Source: Tremella fuciformis
Lineage: Eukaryota > Basidiomycota > Tremellomycetes > Tremellales > Tremellaceae
Reading direction: 5' to 3'
Length of the DNA stretch: 64,000 nt
Assembly: GCA_032768795.1 (NCBI GenBank)
Contig: CP136491.1
Span: forward strand, 2,604,001 to 2,668,000
In this document: one piece after another, positions 36,500 through 48,420 of the stretch
How positions within the stretch are numbered: position 1 is the first letter of the stretch
Layout of the letters: every line of letters starts with the position of its first letter
The notes under the pieces: generated by a model
The model's database searches: none
What the model was told of the DNA's origin: nothing
Seen by the model: only the letters and a program-made list of their open reading frames with translations
Program-made: the position numbers and the translations under genes

Positions 36500-39400
36500 T
36501 CATTCGGGCGAGAAGATATTTCTCCTCGGCTGGATAGACGACAACTCTGGTCCGAAGAGACTGACAGGACGAGACTGAGGTCGTGCGGGCGAGCGCGAAA
36601 ATGCTCCGCCCCGTTTGGGCGTGAACGCCTTTCGCGGTGTGGATTTCGCAGAAGGTGGATTGCTCGGCGGGAGCATGATTGCCTCGGCCGGCAAGGGCTT
36701 GTCTTCTTCTCCCTCTCTGGCTCTCTTCTGACCGACGGGACTTCGCACGGTCGGGTCGAATACATTGTTGAGTGACCGAAGCGGGGCTCTGGGCGTCGTC
36801 GAGGTGACCATCGGAGGTGCAGTACTGGCAGCTGCAGCTTTTTGTTGGACCATCGGTACAATCGAGGCCGGTGGCGGCATCGAGACTGATGCCGATGGCG
36901 TGGTAGGAGGAGCAGCAAAAGAAGGGGCTGCTATTGGTGCCGGAATCGACCGATTGGCCATGGTGTTGAGGGCCGTCTCATTCACAGTTGTCGCCGTGGC
37001 GAGCTGCCTCTGCAGTTTCGCAACCTTCTTCTCCAATCTCGAGTTTGACTTGTACACCTCGCGAACTCGGTCATCCGCCTCGTCCACCTCTTGAACCTTG
37101 AGTGTGAGAGACGCTTCGAGCTCGGCGATCCTTTCTTGCAGGTCTGCCAATGCAGAAAGGTCAACGACCGCCATAGGGGTGGCGGATACCTCAGTGAGCC
37201 GCTGGCCGAGCTGTTGATTTTCTCCCCGGAGAATCGCGAGCTCTGACATGAGATTATCCGCTCGTTCGACCGACATCGTGGCCGATCGCCGTGCCTCGTC
37301 GAGCTGATGTTGGCAACTGCGAAGCTCGCTCTGCAACCGGCTAACGACAGCTTCGTGTTCGGCTGTCATTGCCTGCTGGTTCCGCTCAAGATTGTCGACG
37401 AGATTTGCGAGGCGAATATGCTCTTCCATGTGACGATCACGCTCGGTTTCGATATCGGATGTTCGTAAGCGGAAAGTGGCTTCGCTCGCTTCAATAGCGG
37501 CCACTTGAGCCCGAGCAGAGACCAATTCGTTGTTCAGTGCCCTGTTCTCCTCGTTCAGCTCCTTCACCTTCATCACACTCCTCTCAAGCTCCTCCGTCTG
37601 CTCTATCGTGCGGGAAGTAGCATTCTCAAGGGCGGATGATGCATCAGCCAGCTGTTGCTCGGCCTCCCGGATTTTGACCTCCAGTTCCCCAATGCGATTG
37701 TCCCTCTCGCTAGAAATTTCAGTGTGTCGCAGATCTATCGACTCCATCGCTTGCGTGTGTGCCTTCTCCGCCTCGGCGAGCGTCTCGATCAGAGTTTCGG
37801 TTTCCCTTTCAAAGTTGCGAGCCTGGTCGATTTTCTCGTGGAGCTGGCCTTCTAGCATTGTGACCCGGTCCTCAACAGCGGACACCATTGCCGCTCTGGC
37901 TTCTAGCTCGCTGGCATGCTGCTCAAGCGCGACTATTGAAGCCTTGGACATTGACAGTTGCCGAGTGGCATGCTTCCACTGTGCTCGGATCTTCAGATAC
38001 GCTTGCCTGTGCGTGGCGAGCGTCAAGACAAGCTGTACGAAATCGTTTTGGTGCTGGTCCCGTTCACTCGCGACGCGGGAAAGATCCGCTTCGACCTCCT
38101 CAAGTCTGCCTGTTGACCAGATCTCGGCCTGGCGGGCACTGGCCAGATCTCGCTCAAGCTGGGCAATGACCATGGTTTGACGCTCGAGAGCAGCGTTGAG
38201 CTGCGCCTTGTCTTCGATCAAGCTCTCGAGCTCTTGAGCAATCTCGGGGTCTTTCGATAGCTCCAATTGCGCTTCCGCACGCTTGCATCTCCGCTCGAGT
38301 ATTTCCATAGCCCCATTTCGTCGCTTAAGTCTCGCTTCGAGTTCCGTGATACGAGAGGCGAGACCTGTCGCGGCCATTGTCGAATTGACAGACGACTGGC
38401 GTCGGTGGCGGGACGATGAAGCTGAAGGAATATCGGCCGGAGTGTTGGCTTCTCCAGAGAGGGGTCGAGGAGCAGGATTTAAAAGGAGCTCCTCTATCTT
38501 TCTTTCCAATGCTGCCTTGTCCGACTCGACCTCCCGCTGACGTTCGCCTGACACCCTGAGTTTGGTCTGTAGCATGGCCATTTCGTGATTGAAGTATTGA
38601 ACCTGGGCGACGAGCTCCGACTGTGCTTCGCTGTTGCCGGCGTCTTGCAGCTGACGTTGAAGCTCGGCATTGCGGTCCATCAAGTCGTTCTTCTCGCCCG
38701 AGGCGGCTGCAAAGGAAAGATTTGCCGCCTCCAGCTGATATTTCACGCCGTCAACCTGCTCGCGAAGGCTTGCCTCATCTTCCCGCAAACGGTCGACCTC
38801 AAAAATCTTCTTGTCGAGCTCGATCCGGGCATTTTGTAGGTCCTCTAAGGCTGAACGTCGGTCGGCTTCGGCTGCCGAGACGGCGAAGTGCCGCTCATGC
38901 TGTGCGAATGACATACTTTGTCGCAAATCATCACGCTCCTTTCGCAGGCGTTCGATCTTGGCGTGAAGCAGACCGATGTGTTGGACATCGGTCGAGCCTC
39001 CAGGCGTCTGCGGACGAGCCGAAGCGGTGGCTTGTAGTTTGTCAATCTTGGACTGCAGCTCGTCGGCCTTTGCAGACGAGACTCGCAGAATCTCGACCTC
39101 CTGCTGCGATTCTGCGAGTTTCTGCGCATGTTCTTTGGCGTCCTGGGAACGAACGAAATCGGCGGATTCAAGCATCCGTTCATATTCGCCCTTTTCGGCT
39201 TCTCTGGCCTTTCGAAGGCCGTCCACCTGCTCTTTCAGACGATCCAACTCGACATCGCGCTCTCGGGCTTCGGAGACGGACGACCGGTCGGCGGCAGCAC
39301 TTTCTAGCTCCTCGATGCGTGATGAAAGCTGATCGATGCGTTCTTCGAGGTCGATTTTGTCGCCAGCAGCCTGTTCCCACCTTGTCTGCATCTCGCCGCA

Positions 39401-41610
39401 CATTTCCTGCTCTTTGTGCAAAGCATGTTGCGCGTCTTCCAGCCGTAGCTGGAGTGAGGAGGCTTGAGCCTCGGCGTCAAAGAGCTGCTCTTGGCAGATT
39501 CTGAATATTCAGCACATTTGGGTACAAGAGGCGGCTCGGCTCACTTGAGGTCGGCGTAAGCCGCGGTCACGCGCTGCTCGCAGTCCGAAACCTGGAGTCG
39601 CAGCTCGGCGATGGTAGCCTTTGTCTCCGCCGCCTCCTTGATGGCTGCTTCGCTTGATGCCATCGTATCGCGCACAACGGCAAGTTCTTGCGTCAAATCC
39701 GCAACTTGCGCTGCCAGCGAAGCATATTCTTGATCATCGTGACTCCTTTGCGACAACACCGATTGCAGCTCGTCGATCTGCGCCTGTAAGGAGCCTTGGG
39801 AGACGAGAAGTGCATCCCGCGTTTCTTGAGAGTTGCGCAATTCGGTCCTTGCACTGTCCAATGCTTCGGACGAAGCCTTGAGCTCGGCCCGAGTCTCATC
39901 ATAGGAGGTCTGCACGGTAGACAGCTCTTTTTCGGCGCCCTGCAGTGCAGTCGACGCCTGCACCAATTGCTCTTCAATATCCTGTGCGATCAGATTGAGG
40001 CCGTCCGGCTCGTGAGATTTCACCAACCTTCACTCTGGCTTGCACGGTCACAAGCTCCTGATGAGAGGCGATTTTGAGACGCTCTGCTGCCGCGAATTCT
40101 TGTTTGAGGGTAACCATCTCTTCCTCTAGCCCGCGTATGTCATCCACCTTTGCGGCCAGTTCAGATTGCAATTCCATGACTTGATCTTCTAGCTCGCCTA
40201 GGCGAGGAGATATGTCTGATCCAGAGCGAGGAGAGCCTGGAATAGGGACGCAAGACTTGAGCGAGAAGATTTCCTGCTCCTTCTCTTCCAGCAAAGCCTC
40301 GCTCGCTTCAAGGTCTTCCTTGGCGGCACGCAACTCCCGCTCAGCTCTATCGAGTTTTCGCTTGAGAGCCGCATCGCCGCCTAGACGGGACGGTGCAGAA
40401 TGTCCCGAGCTATTATCGCTCTCCAGTTGGCGGATCCTGGCACGGAGATGCTGGATTTCAGCATCGTCGGGGCTTGGCAATTGTGACGTCGCAGACGGCT
40501 CAGCCAGCCGCTGTAGTGACACTATTTCCTCAGCCAGGCCCAGTGATTTCTCCGTCTCGGTCTTGAGTGCTTCCTCGAGAGTCGCAATCGTGCTCGATAA
40601 CGACTTTTTCTCGGCCTCGGCAGCTTGCTTGACCTTGGCGAGCTCTTTGTCACCTCCGCTCGAAGCCCCAGACTCGCTGTGGCGATAAAAGTCCAATTCT
40701 CCTTGTACATCGTCCAGGCGACTCTGCAATGCCTCGATCTCCTTCTTCGAGGTACGCTCGAGCGCAAGACGCGCGTTGACCGCCTTGTCTTGCTCGCGTT
40801 GCGCCACCTTTAGCTTCTCCTTGACAATGTCGAGCTGCGCATCTGCCGGACCTTGAGCCGAGCGCAGTGATTCTATCTCGGCTTGAAGATCGCGGACGCG
40901 GTTGTCGGTGGTGACGGAGGATGACCGGGGTCGTTTACCTCTAAGATGGTTGGTCGGTATCGACGTCTGGCCCAGCTTGACCTGCTCTTCTGCTGATTTC
41001 AAGGCCTTTTCTAGATCGGCGACTTTGGCTCGCAAGCCTCGGCATTCTTCACTGAGCTTTTGCGTTGCCGAGTCTCCACTCATCCCTACGCTTTCAAGCT
41101 CTGTCAAGTCAGCTTGGCGATGAGCGGGAAGCGAAAGAACTTGCCGTACTGCAGTTGCTGCGTTTCCTTCTCTTGCTTCTTCAGTTTTTCCTCGGCGGCC
41201 TGTCTGGACGACTCGAGGTTCGAGACTTGTAAGCGCAATTGCTGAAGCTCCTTGTACTGTCAGCGGCTTGTCGTCCACCTCGATGTCGACTGACTCCTGT
41301 GCGCGACTCGAGAGCCTTTTCCGCTTTGATCGCTCTTCCCGCATCTTCCTCGCCCTGTCTATGAGCCGAGCTCTCCGAGACCACAAGATGCTGCTCTACT
41401 CACTTGCTCCTGTGCAATCTGCTTGACCTTTCTCAGTTCCGACAGTTCGCTGAGATGCTTCTGCTTCTCGCTCAGAAGGAGGGAAAGCTGGGCATCTGTT
41501 GTTCAGTGGAGAGGTCATCTCCACCAAGGCTGTTGCGCACCTTTACCAGCCAGCTGCTGCTTGAGCTGCCTGTTCTCCCTCTCTATGCCATCGGCGCCAA
41601 AGTACGCCAT
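36500..41610 (-). CDS. Large coiled-coil protein (1610 residues), function unknown
   Basis: Seven exons (41547-41610, 41404-41495, 41295-41354, 41145-41250, 40028-41100, 39545-39981, 36500-39500) give 1610 residues that are almost wholly heptad-like from ENRQLKQQLAG onward, rich in Glu, Leu, Lys, Arg and Ala. There is no motor, ATPase or other folded domain. The last ~150 residues change to Pro/Ser-rich basic sequence with KRAREGEEDKP, STPRKAFTPKRGG and a terminal SIQPRRNIFSPE, reminiscent of nuclear or CDK-substrate tails. A structural role at a spindle pole, nuclear pore or kinetochore is possible but only inferred. The intron 41101-41144 is GC-AG. Frame is kept across all six introns. Confidence 0.88.
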
Positions 41611-42043
41611 GGTGCCGGCGGCGATGCCGAGGACGGCAAGACAAGGAGTTGGTTGAAGGAGAAAGAAAGACAGGCGCGTGCTCGAACTGTTGATGCCTTG
41701 CCCCAGGTGTTTGACGGCGATCGCCGATAGACCGGCCTAAAATGGTTCCGCCCCCGGGAAGTCCGGCTCCGCCATTACCGTAGCTCAGCTTTGCTCTTCT
41801 CTCTTCCTGCTCCTCCGTCTCTCCTCTCCTGCAGCCTCGCATGCTTCTGCTTCCAAGTCTCAGCTAAGCTCCAGAGACAGAGATGAGGAAGAGAGGAAGA
41901 GAGCATGCGGAGGCTCGTTTGTCTCATCGGACCGGGTCTTGCGTCATTGCAGCCTCCTACTCTTGTGCCGTCGGCGAAACTGGGTCGACCAATGCATCGC
42001 GCCGAATCATCCCCTCTACACTGACATCTGATCAATCTCTGTC
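41611..42043. promoter_or_regulatory. Divergent intergenic region between the coiled-coil and glycosidase-fold genes
   Basis: 433 bp between outward-facing starts. It is pyrimidine-rich in places (CTCTTCTCTCTTCCTGCTCC, 41794-41813). The open frames across it carry no recognisable motif. Confidence 0.35.
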
Positions 42044-44564
42044 ATGCTATCACGCCTTGTCTGCCTGCTGACGGCGACGCTGGTGGGCGTGTGGGCGCAA
42101 AACTCGAGCGCGGGCCTCGACTTTGGCCCGGTCGATTTTGCGGGGTACAACAACTACGTCTACCGCGACAATGTCACGAGTTGCCAGATCGTCGTGACAG
42201 AGTAAGCCACCAGCCACCACACGCCCTTGCTGCTTCTATGCTGCCGAGGCTGACAACACAACAGCTCGGCCTCGGCGTACGCTCCGACCCGCTTCATCAC
42301 TGCGTTCCCGAATGGCAATACCGGCGCGCTCGTCTACTTTGTGCCGCTCAACGCCACCAGCAATCCGCCCGCGCTTGGCGCGACGCTCAACCTTTCTTCG
42401 GTCGTTTCGGTCAAGGGTGCGGACAACCAGACGGGTGTCCAGGGAGAGCTGAACGTGACTTCTGATCTCGAGTTTGGCGTCACGCTAAGCACGTCCCCTC
42501 GCCGTTGTCTGACAAGGTAGCTGAACATCAGTCGGGGGCGTGCGCACTCTGCGAGACTATGTCGAGTCGGGCGGGACGGTGTTCCACACCGTGTTCAACT
42601 ACACACTCGGCAACTATTCCAACACATCCGTCACGCTCGTGCGCAACTGGATCAACGGCACGACTGTGCAGTACCTGACCTTTGACGCACTCAGCAACGG
42701 CGCCTTCAATGTGACGCCCAACTCCAACGCCACGCTACCCCCGAACATCACCATGAAGCGTACGAGCGGATCGGGCGATGCGGTGCTGCGCTTCACCTCG
42801 ACGTTCAACTTCACCGGCACGACGCCCGAGACGCCGTACGTGGAGCTGGACGGGCTTGGGCGGTCCGATCTGTTCCTCACGCAGACGCCCGCGAACGGCA
42901 CTGCCACTCTCGGCAGCGTGCTGGGCGCCATACAGAGCAACGGGTCGGCCGTGGCGGACCAAGTGGCCTTCCTCTCCTACTCGTCGAAATTCCTCGCGGG
43001 TGGCTGGCGCTTCCTGACGTACTTTGGGCGCGACACGATGCTGGCTCTGCGCCTCCTGCTGCCGGTCGTCTCGCCAACAACGGCCGAGGCCATTCTCGGC
43101 GCGGTGCTCGAGCGCGCCAACGAGACGGGCACGCTGTGCCACGAGGAGACCATCGGGGACTACGCGTCGTTCGTCAACATGCAGAACAACCAGTCGGACC
43201 TGGGAAACACGCCGTCGTACTCGTACGTCATGCTCGACGTGGACTTTCTGCTGCTGCCCGTGCTGGCCGACTACTTCCTCGCGTACCCGCAAGGCCAGAA
43301 CCGATCCGCGGCGTTCCTCGCGCGCAACTCGACCCTGAAGAACGGGACGTACAGCCAGCTCTTGCTGGAGAATGTGAACCACATCATGAATCTCTCGCAG
43401 CCGTTCGCGCAGGACCCGCGCGTCGAGAACCTCGTCCCCATCCGCTCGTATCCGGTCGGAAACTGGCGGGACTCGAACAGCGGTCTGGGTTGGGGCATTT
43501 ACCCGTTCGACGTGGAGTGTGAGTCGACGATTGCTCAAGGCAATGTGAGACGGGCGGCGCGCTGACACACATCCAGCCGCGCTGATCCCCGCCGCGCTAC
43601 GAGCAATTGCGCAGCTCGCGACCGCCGGCATTCTCCCGTCCAACTACTCGGCCAACGCCTCGGCATACGCCAATACGTGGGAGACGGCCTATCAGTACTT
43701 TGCCGTCCCCATTTCGCCTGCCCAGGCCAACGCCTCGCTCGGGCAGTACGTCTCGCAGGCGAACTTGTCTGCTTCGCTGCTATACGGCGCGGGCGCGTTC
43801 AACTCGTCCTCGAACGCTTCGTCCGGCTCGACCGCACCCGGATTCAACGCCGCGGGCCAGACGATCGGCTCGGATGCGTCAGGGCAGAACTCGACGTTCT
43901 ACGGCCTGAGCATCAACGAGAACTATTCGGTCGTACAGGTCCAGCACTCGGACCTGGGGTTCTTGCTCGAGTACGGTAACAACGTGTCGGAGAGTGTGAT
44001 GCAGGCCGTGGTCGAGGCGCTGCAGCCGTACCCCCGCGGCCTGCTCACCAACGTCGGGATGGTGGTCGCCAACGCGGCGTACGACACCAACACCACCAAC
44101 TACTACGTGCGTCTCTCTTCCCGTCGCCTCTGCTGACGCCGTGTGCTGACGCGCAGTGGTTCAACAACCTGCAGTACCACGGCGCCGTCTCGTGGTCCTG
44201 GCAGCAGGGGCTCATGGCCTCTGGCCTGTCGCGCCAGCTCGGCCTGTGCGGGCAGAGCAACAACACGCAGCTGACCAATCCGACCGGCACACCGCCGGCG
44301 TGGTGCAACAACACGGCACTCGTCTCTGCGCTGCAGCAGGCGCAGGTCCGGCTGTGGGACAGCATCGTCGGGTCCGCCCCGGACCTGTACACCGAGGTCC
44401 TCTCGCCCGTGTTCAGCGAGTCGAACAACACATTCACCATCGGGGATCTGGGGGCGATCTCGCCGAGCGGGACAGAGGGCGACGCGATCCAGCTGTGGAG
44501 CTATGGGTTCTTGGCGCAGGTCGACCCGCGCACAGGGCGGGCGGTGGCAGCTGGGTTCCCGTAG
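42044..44564 (+). CDS. Secreted glycoprotein with six-hairpin (glycogen-debranching-like) glycosidase fold
   Basis: Five exons (42044-42201, 42265-42488, 42532-43518, 43577-44106, 44157-44564) encode 768 residues. It opens with a signal peptide (LVCLLTATLVGVWA) and carries many N-x-S/T sites. The segment WRFLTYFGRDTMLALRLLLP followed by GAVLERANETGTLCHEETIGDY resembles the GRDT and HEE motifs of amylo-alpha-1,6-glucosidase/GDE-type catalytic domains; the Asp and Glu residues would be candidates for catalysis. Later blocks (HSDLGFLLEYG, YHGAVSWSWQQGLMASGL) fit an alpha/alpha barrel. Substrate is unknown. Intron 42489-42531 is GC-AG, giving GVTLIGGVRTLRDYV across the junction. It converges on the reductase gene with 54 bp between stops. 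Confidence 0.82.
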
Positions 44565-44618
44565 TGCACACGGCGAAAGCGAGCAGTACAAAGCGATGCA
44601 GTGTATAATATGCGTAAG

Positions 44619-45734
44619 CTACATGCGCGCCTTGATCTGCCGGCGGGCGCTCTCGGGATCGAGCACGGCGTCCGGGTACGGCAGCACGCTCGGCGCCGTG
44701 TGCCAGTGCCCGCCGTCGACGACGAGCACGCTGCCGGTGACGTATGCGGCCGCCGGGGAGAAGAGGAAGACGGCCGCATTCGCAATATCCCCTGCAAGGT
44801 CCCTCAGCGTCCACCACGAGCGCAGAGAGGCGGCGGGGAGTAAGACACGCACGGGTGGAGCCCAGCCGCTGGAGGGGGATCTGGGCCTCCATCCTCGACC
44901 CCTCCGGCCTGAGCCTGCTCATTCCCTCAGTGCCGCCTATCGGGCTGCCGTCAGCCGCGCTCGCTCGCTCGCTCGCAGCTGGACCGACACGCTCACCCGG
45001 GCGCAATAACGTTACTGCGCACGCCGTGCGGGCCCTCCTCTACCGCGAGCGCGGCGGAGAGCGCGTCCACGCCCGCCTTGGCGGCGCTCACGTGGGCCTG
45101 CCACGGGGTGCCGCGGTAGTGCAGCGTCGCGCTGACGTGCACAAACGCGCCGCGCGCCGCGCGCACCAGCGGCAGCGTCGCCTTGATCGTGTTGTACGTC
45201 CCGAGCAGGTCGATCTCCACCACGGTGCGGAACGCGTTCTCGGACAGGCCCGAGATGGGCGCGAGGCTGCGCTCAGCCCCACCGCACCATGTCAGGACGC
45301 GAGACGCACAAGTTGCCCGCCGCGCCGCAGATCACATAATTCACCTTGCCATATCGCTCCTCGGCGCGCTGCACGGCCGCCTGGAGCGCGCGCGGGTCGC
45401 GCACGTCCGCAGGTGCGGCGAGACATCGCCTGCCCGTGCTCTTCTCCAGAGCGCGCGCCGAGGATTCAAGGCCTGTTGCGCTGCGGCGCCGTCAGGCCTC
45501 GCCGGCCGCCAGATAGAAGACGTACTCGCGACCGACGATGACTGCGTCTGCGCCGAGCGCCATCATGGCCTCGACGATCGCGTAGCATATCCCGCTTCTC
45601 CCTCGATCGTCAGCCTGGTCAGTAGTAGACATGGGGATTTAGGTACCGCCCGTGCAGAAGACGACTTTGTCTGTGAAGAGCCCTTGGCGGAAGACGTCGT
45701 CGCCTGCTGCTGAGGCGGGGGCCGTGTTTGACAT
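44619..45734 (-). CDS. SPS19: Peroxisomal 2,4-dienoyl-CoA reductase (SDR family)
   Basis: Six exons (45647-45734, 45526-45601, 45310-45480, 44997-45266, 44849-44944, 44619-44802) give 294 residues. Short-chain dehydrogenase marks are the cofactor loop TGGRSGIC, CGAAGNFLAPISGLS, HVSATLHYRGTPWQAHVSAAKAG, and SNVIAPGPIGGTEGM, then the C-terminal VTGSVLVVDGG. This combination is typical of DECR2/Sps19, which reduces 2,4-dienoyl-CoA with NADPH so that unsaturated fatty acids can enter beta-oxidation. The last three residues, ARM, fit a variant peroxisomal PTS1 signal. The classical Tyr-xxx-Lys pair is absent as in this subfamily. It is divergent from the ABM-fold gene across 204 bp. Confidence 0.9.
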
Positions 45735-45938
45735 GGCTCTTCTGAACTGTATGAGTTAGAGATAGAGAATGAGGTGACAGTACTCGTAGCCAGTAGGTGG
45801 AATCGCCGGTTGAGTGGGTAGCCGGTGTTGGGTGACTTGTCCTCGCTTGGGGTTCCTTTGTTCGTCGACATCCAACCAGCGAGGGGCGGCAACGATGCAT
45901 AGAGTACATGAACATATGACAAAAGCACATCACTAGCA

Positions 45939-46414
45939 ATGGTCTACACCATCGTCGTCCACCTGCAGGCGCTGCCCGTGAGTGCTGTCTCAGCCCCTCG
46001 CTCGGGCCCCGCTGAGGCGCAGGACGCGGTCGACAAGGTCCGCGGCAAGCTGATGGAAGCCGCCGAGGTGTATCGAAAAGACAAAGAGGTGGGTGCCGGT
46101 GCCTCATGTCTCCAGCGCAGAGCGGCGCTGAGGGCGGTCAGACGCTGAGCTGGCTCGTGATGCAGGACCCGCGGGACGCGACGAAATTCTGCATCGTCGA
46201 GCGGTATGAGCGCGAGTCGTCGCAGCAGTATCACCTGAACAACCCGGTGAGCACCGGCGCAGAGTGAGTTGCAGTAGGAGCTGACTGGGCAGTATTGGAA
46301 GGTGGGGCGGGAGGCTGGGGGAGAGGAGACGGGGGCTGATCACAGACGTTTGACCCGTACGTCGTGCCCTTGCTGGCGAGACCGATGGACCTCACGCGGT
46401 GGGAGGAGATGTAG
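45939..46414 (+). CDS. Small antibiotic-biosynthesis-monooxygenase (ABM) fold protein with a 9-nt microexon
   Basis: Five exons (45939-45977, 46017-46088, 46142-46246, 46293-46301, 46346-46414) give 97 residues, the length of one ABM domain. It reads MVYTIVVHLQALP, AVDKVRGKLMEAAEVYRKD, LSWLVMQDPRD, FCIVERYE, HLNNPYWKTFDPYVVPLL. The invariant His and NP-Y-W-x-T-F block is completed only by a 9-nt exon encoding YWK. ABM proteins are dimeric ferredoxin-like folds that include quinol monooxygenases and heme-cleaving enzymes; the substrate here is unknown. The shared divergent promoter with the dienoyl-CoA reductase might hint at co-regulation, but that is speculation. Confidence 0.87.
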
Positions 46415-48420
46415 ACCTGGGCGGAGGAGTGGAGACCGTGAGAGCAGAACAGTCAAGCATACTTGGTTGGCACATTGCACGTCGCTTGCTGCTTGCTGCT
46501 CTCCCCGCAAATTCCGGTGCCGCTATACGCCCCCATCCCCCCTCTTCAAAGTGCTTTCTCGCCGACGAGGGAGGCAGCGTGCGTCGTACTTCTTCTTGGT
46601 CTTGGGACGAGGTCAAGAGACGACAAGCTTGTTATGACCCTCGGATTGCTCGGGCTCCGGTCGGAGGGTTCTGACGTTCCTCGATGGTAGACCCCGGCCC
46701 TCGACATCCAGTTGGCCAGTCGAAGAGCTGGCTACGAGTAGCCATGGCTTTCGCTGGAATGCAAGTAGCATGATCGGCGCGGGGCGGTATGAAGAGTGGA
46801 CATGCTTCTGGCCGATAGAGCAGGGGCCAGACAATGACAGTGTACGGTGAGCGAGGCAAACGAGACTTTTGTCTGAGCTAGAGTCTAGAGTCTATTGTTC
46901 AGGGTTGTACAATGTAAAGACGCGATGCCCGACTGGCCGTGCCTTGCACAATAAACCCCTCTCTCTCTCTCTCTCATAGCTGCAGAGCCCTCTCTTGTCG
47001 CCGTCGTATCGCTCCTCCTCGAAGACACTCGGTGTGGGTGTATCGTGTGTCGACGACCGATTCTGGTCATTTTACTGTATTGTCTGTCGGACGAGCGGAC
47101 AACAACAAACATCGACATCGACCTTGGGCTTTTTCAACTGCCTTTTGCTTCGGACCACCACCCCACACCCCTCACCCTGCTGTTCTGGTTCTATTCACTT
47201 TACTTTCAAGCTCTTCGCCGCTGGTCCGGCATCTTCTCCGTGTCTCTGCAATTTATCCCCTGCCGCAACCTCTCTCGACAGTCCCGGCGGGAACGCCCCC
47301 TAGCCCCCAACCCAGACACAACAAGACAAGAGACGTCTCACACTTGTCGACTCTCGACCACGGCCAAAGGGCCTTCCACACGACGACATCTACTCGTAGC
47401 AGCGGTCAAGCGGTGCCTCGGAGAGTGTATCGTCGCTGCAGTGGGCGGAAGTAACGGACGAAAGGCAAAGGCACAGTACAGAGCGGTGGTGGTGGTCCGA
47501 GTGCAGGCAGTCGAGTGAACAAGGGCGGGGACCGTGCTCTCGCCTCTACGCCATCATCCTTCTCATCCTCTCGGTCATCGTCATGCTCCTCCGAGCTAGC
47601 TGGTGCTGAGTACTGCTCGACGCCGACTCGCGAGACTCACGACACCGACTGTCCATGCTCGTTCCCGAGCGACCCACTCGACAACGACAACGAAGGGACG
47701 ACATACACAAACAGACAGCTGCCTCCTTCTCCTCCCCCGTCCTTCGACTCTCTCTAGCCCTTCTGCTCGAGCCTCGGCCGTGTTTCACCTCTCGCAGCAT
47801 CATAGCACAGTACTCAGGGGCGACAAAGGACGACCGAGGTTGGGACCCCCGATCCACAACACTCCATCATTCCTCATCACTCAACTCACCTTGACGACGC
47901 TACCTCCAGGCCTCACCACGAGGCTCTTCTCTCTCAAAACACCGCCTTTCATTCTTCGACCAATCTTCGTCTTTGATCGTCGTCTTTCCCTTCTCCCAGA
48001 AAACTCACCTGCCCGGGTGTAAAGGCCATTATCCCCCCGTCGACGACACGCCTCGTCCGTCCGTCCGGGCCACTCAAAGCGAGTAGCCATCCCTTGGGAG
48101 GATCGACCGCTGTCACTGTGTCTCTCTCTCTCTTCTTCCCTCCCTCCTCGCTGCCATCCTCCCGGGCTGCTCGGAAAAGATTGCCCAGCCCCTCCTTTGT
48201 GTCCTTTGCCCCCCAATCGTCGTCAACCCTCCCCGCCTGCCCATCTTCCCACCCCACCGTCGTCAACGACCATCTCCCGACAAGACAAGTGGCGACCGAC
48301 GCCATCACGGGGTCGCCCTGACCACCACCGCACACTTCCCGGCGACGGAATCACTCATCTGCCTCGTCCCCACACGCCTGACCGCCTCGGGACACCTCCC
48401 CTGACAACCCAGCGACATAC
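46415..48420. promoter_or_regulatory. Long pyrimidine-rich region upstream of CDC24
   Basis: This 2.0-kb gap is the longest in the window without a supported gene. It holds a (CT)n tract at 46959-46975 and, from there to the CDC24 start, C- and T-rich sequence on the plus strand with many short upstream ATGs. Its open frames are low-complexity and overlap in several phases, so I do not call them genes. A long CDC24 promoter and 5' leader, possibly with upstream ORFs or introns, is the simplest reading; a non-coding RNA cannot be excluded. Confidence 0.45.

Noticed and set aside
38623..39504. Long plus-strand ORF opposite the coiled-coil gene
   Set aside because: It is rich in Arg, Pro and His and mirrors the regular codon pattern of the coiled coil on the other strand; no independent evidence.
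45481..45530. A further GC-AG intron in the dienoyl-CoA reductase
   Set aside because: An ordinary GT-AG intron (45481-45525) with a CTGAC branch gives VGRDATGLESSA, which fits the family better.
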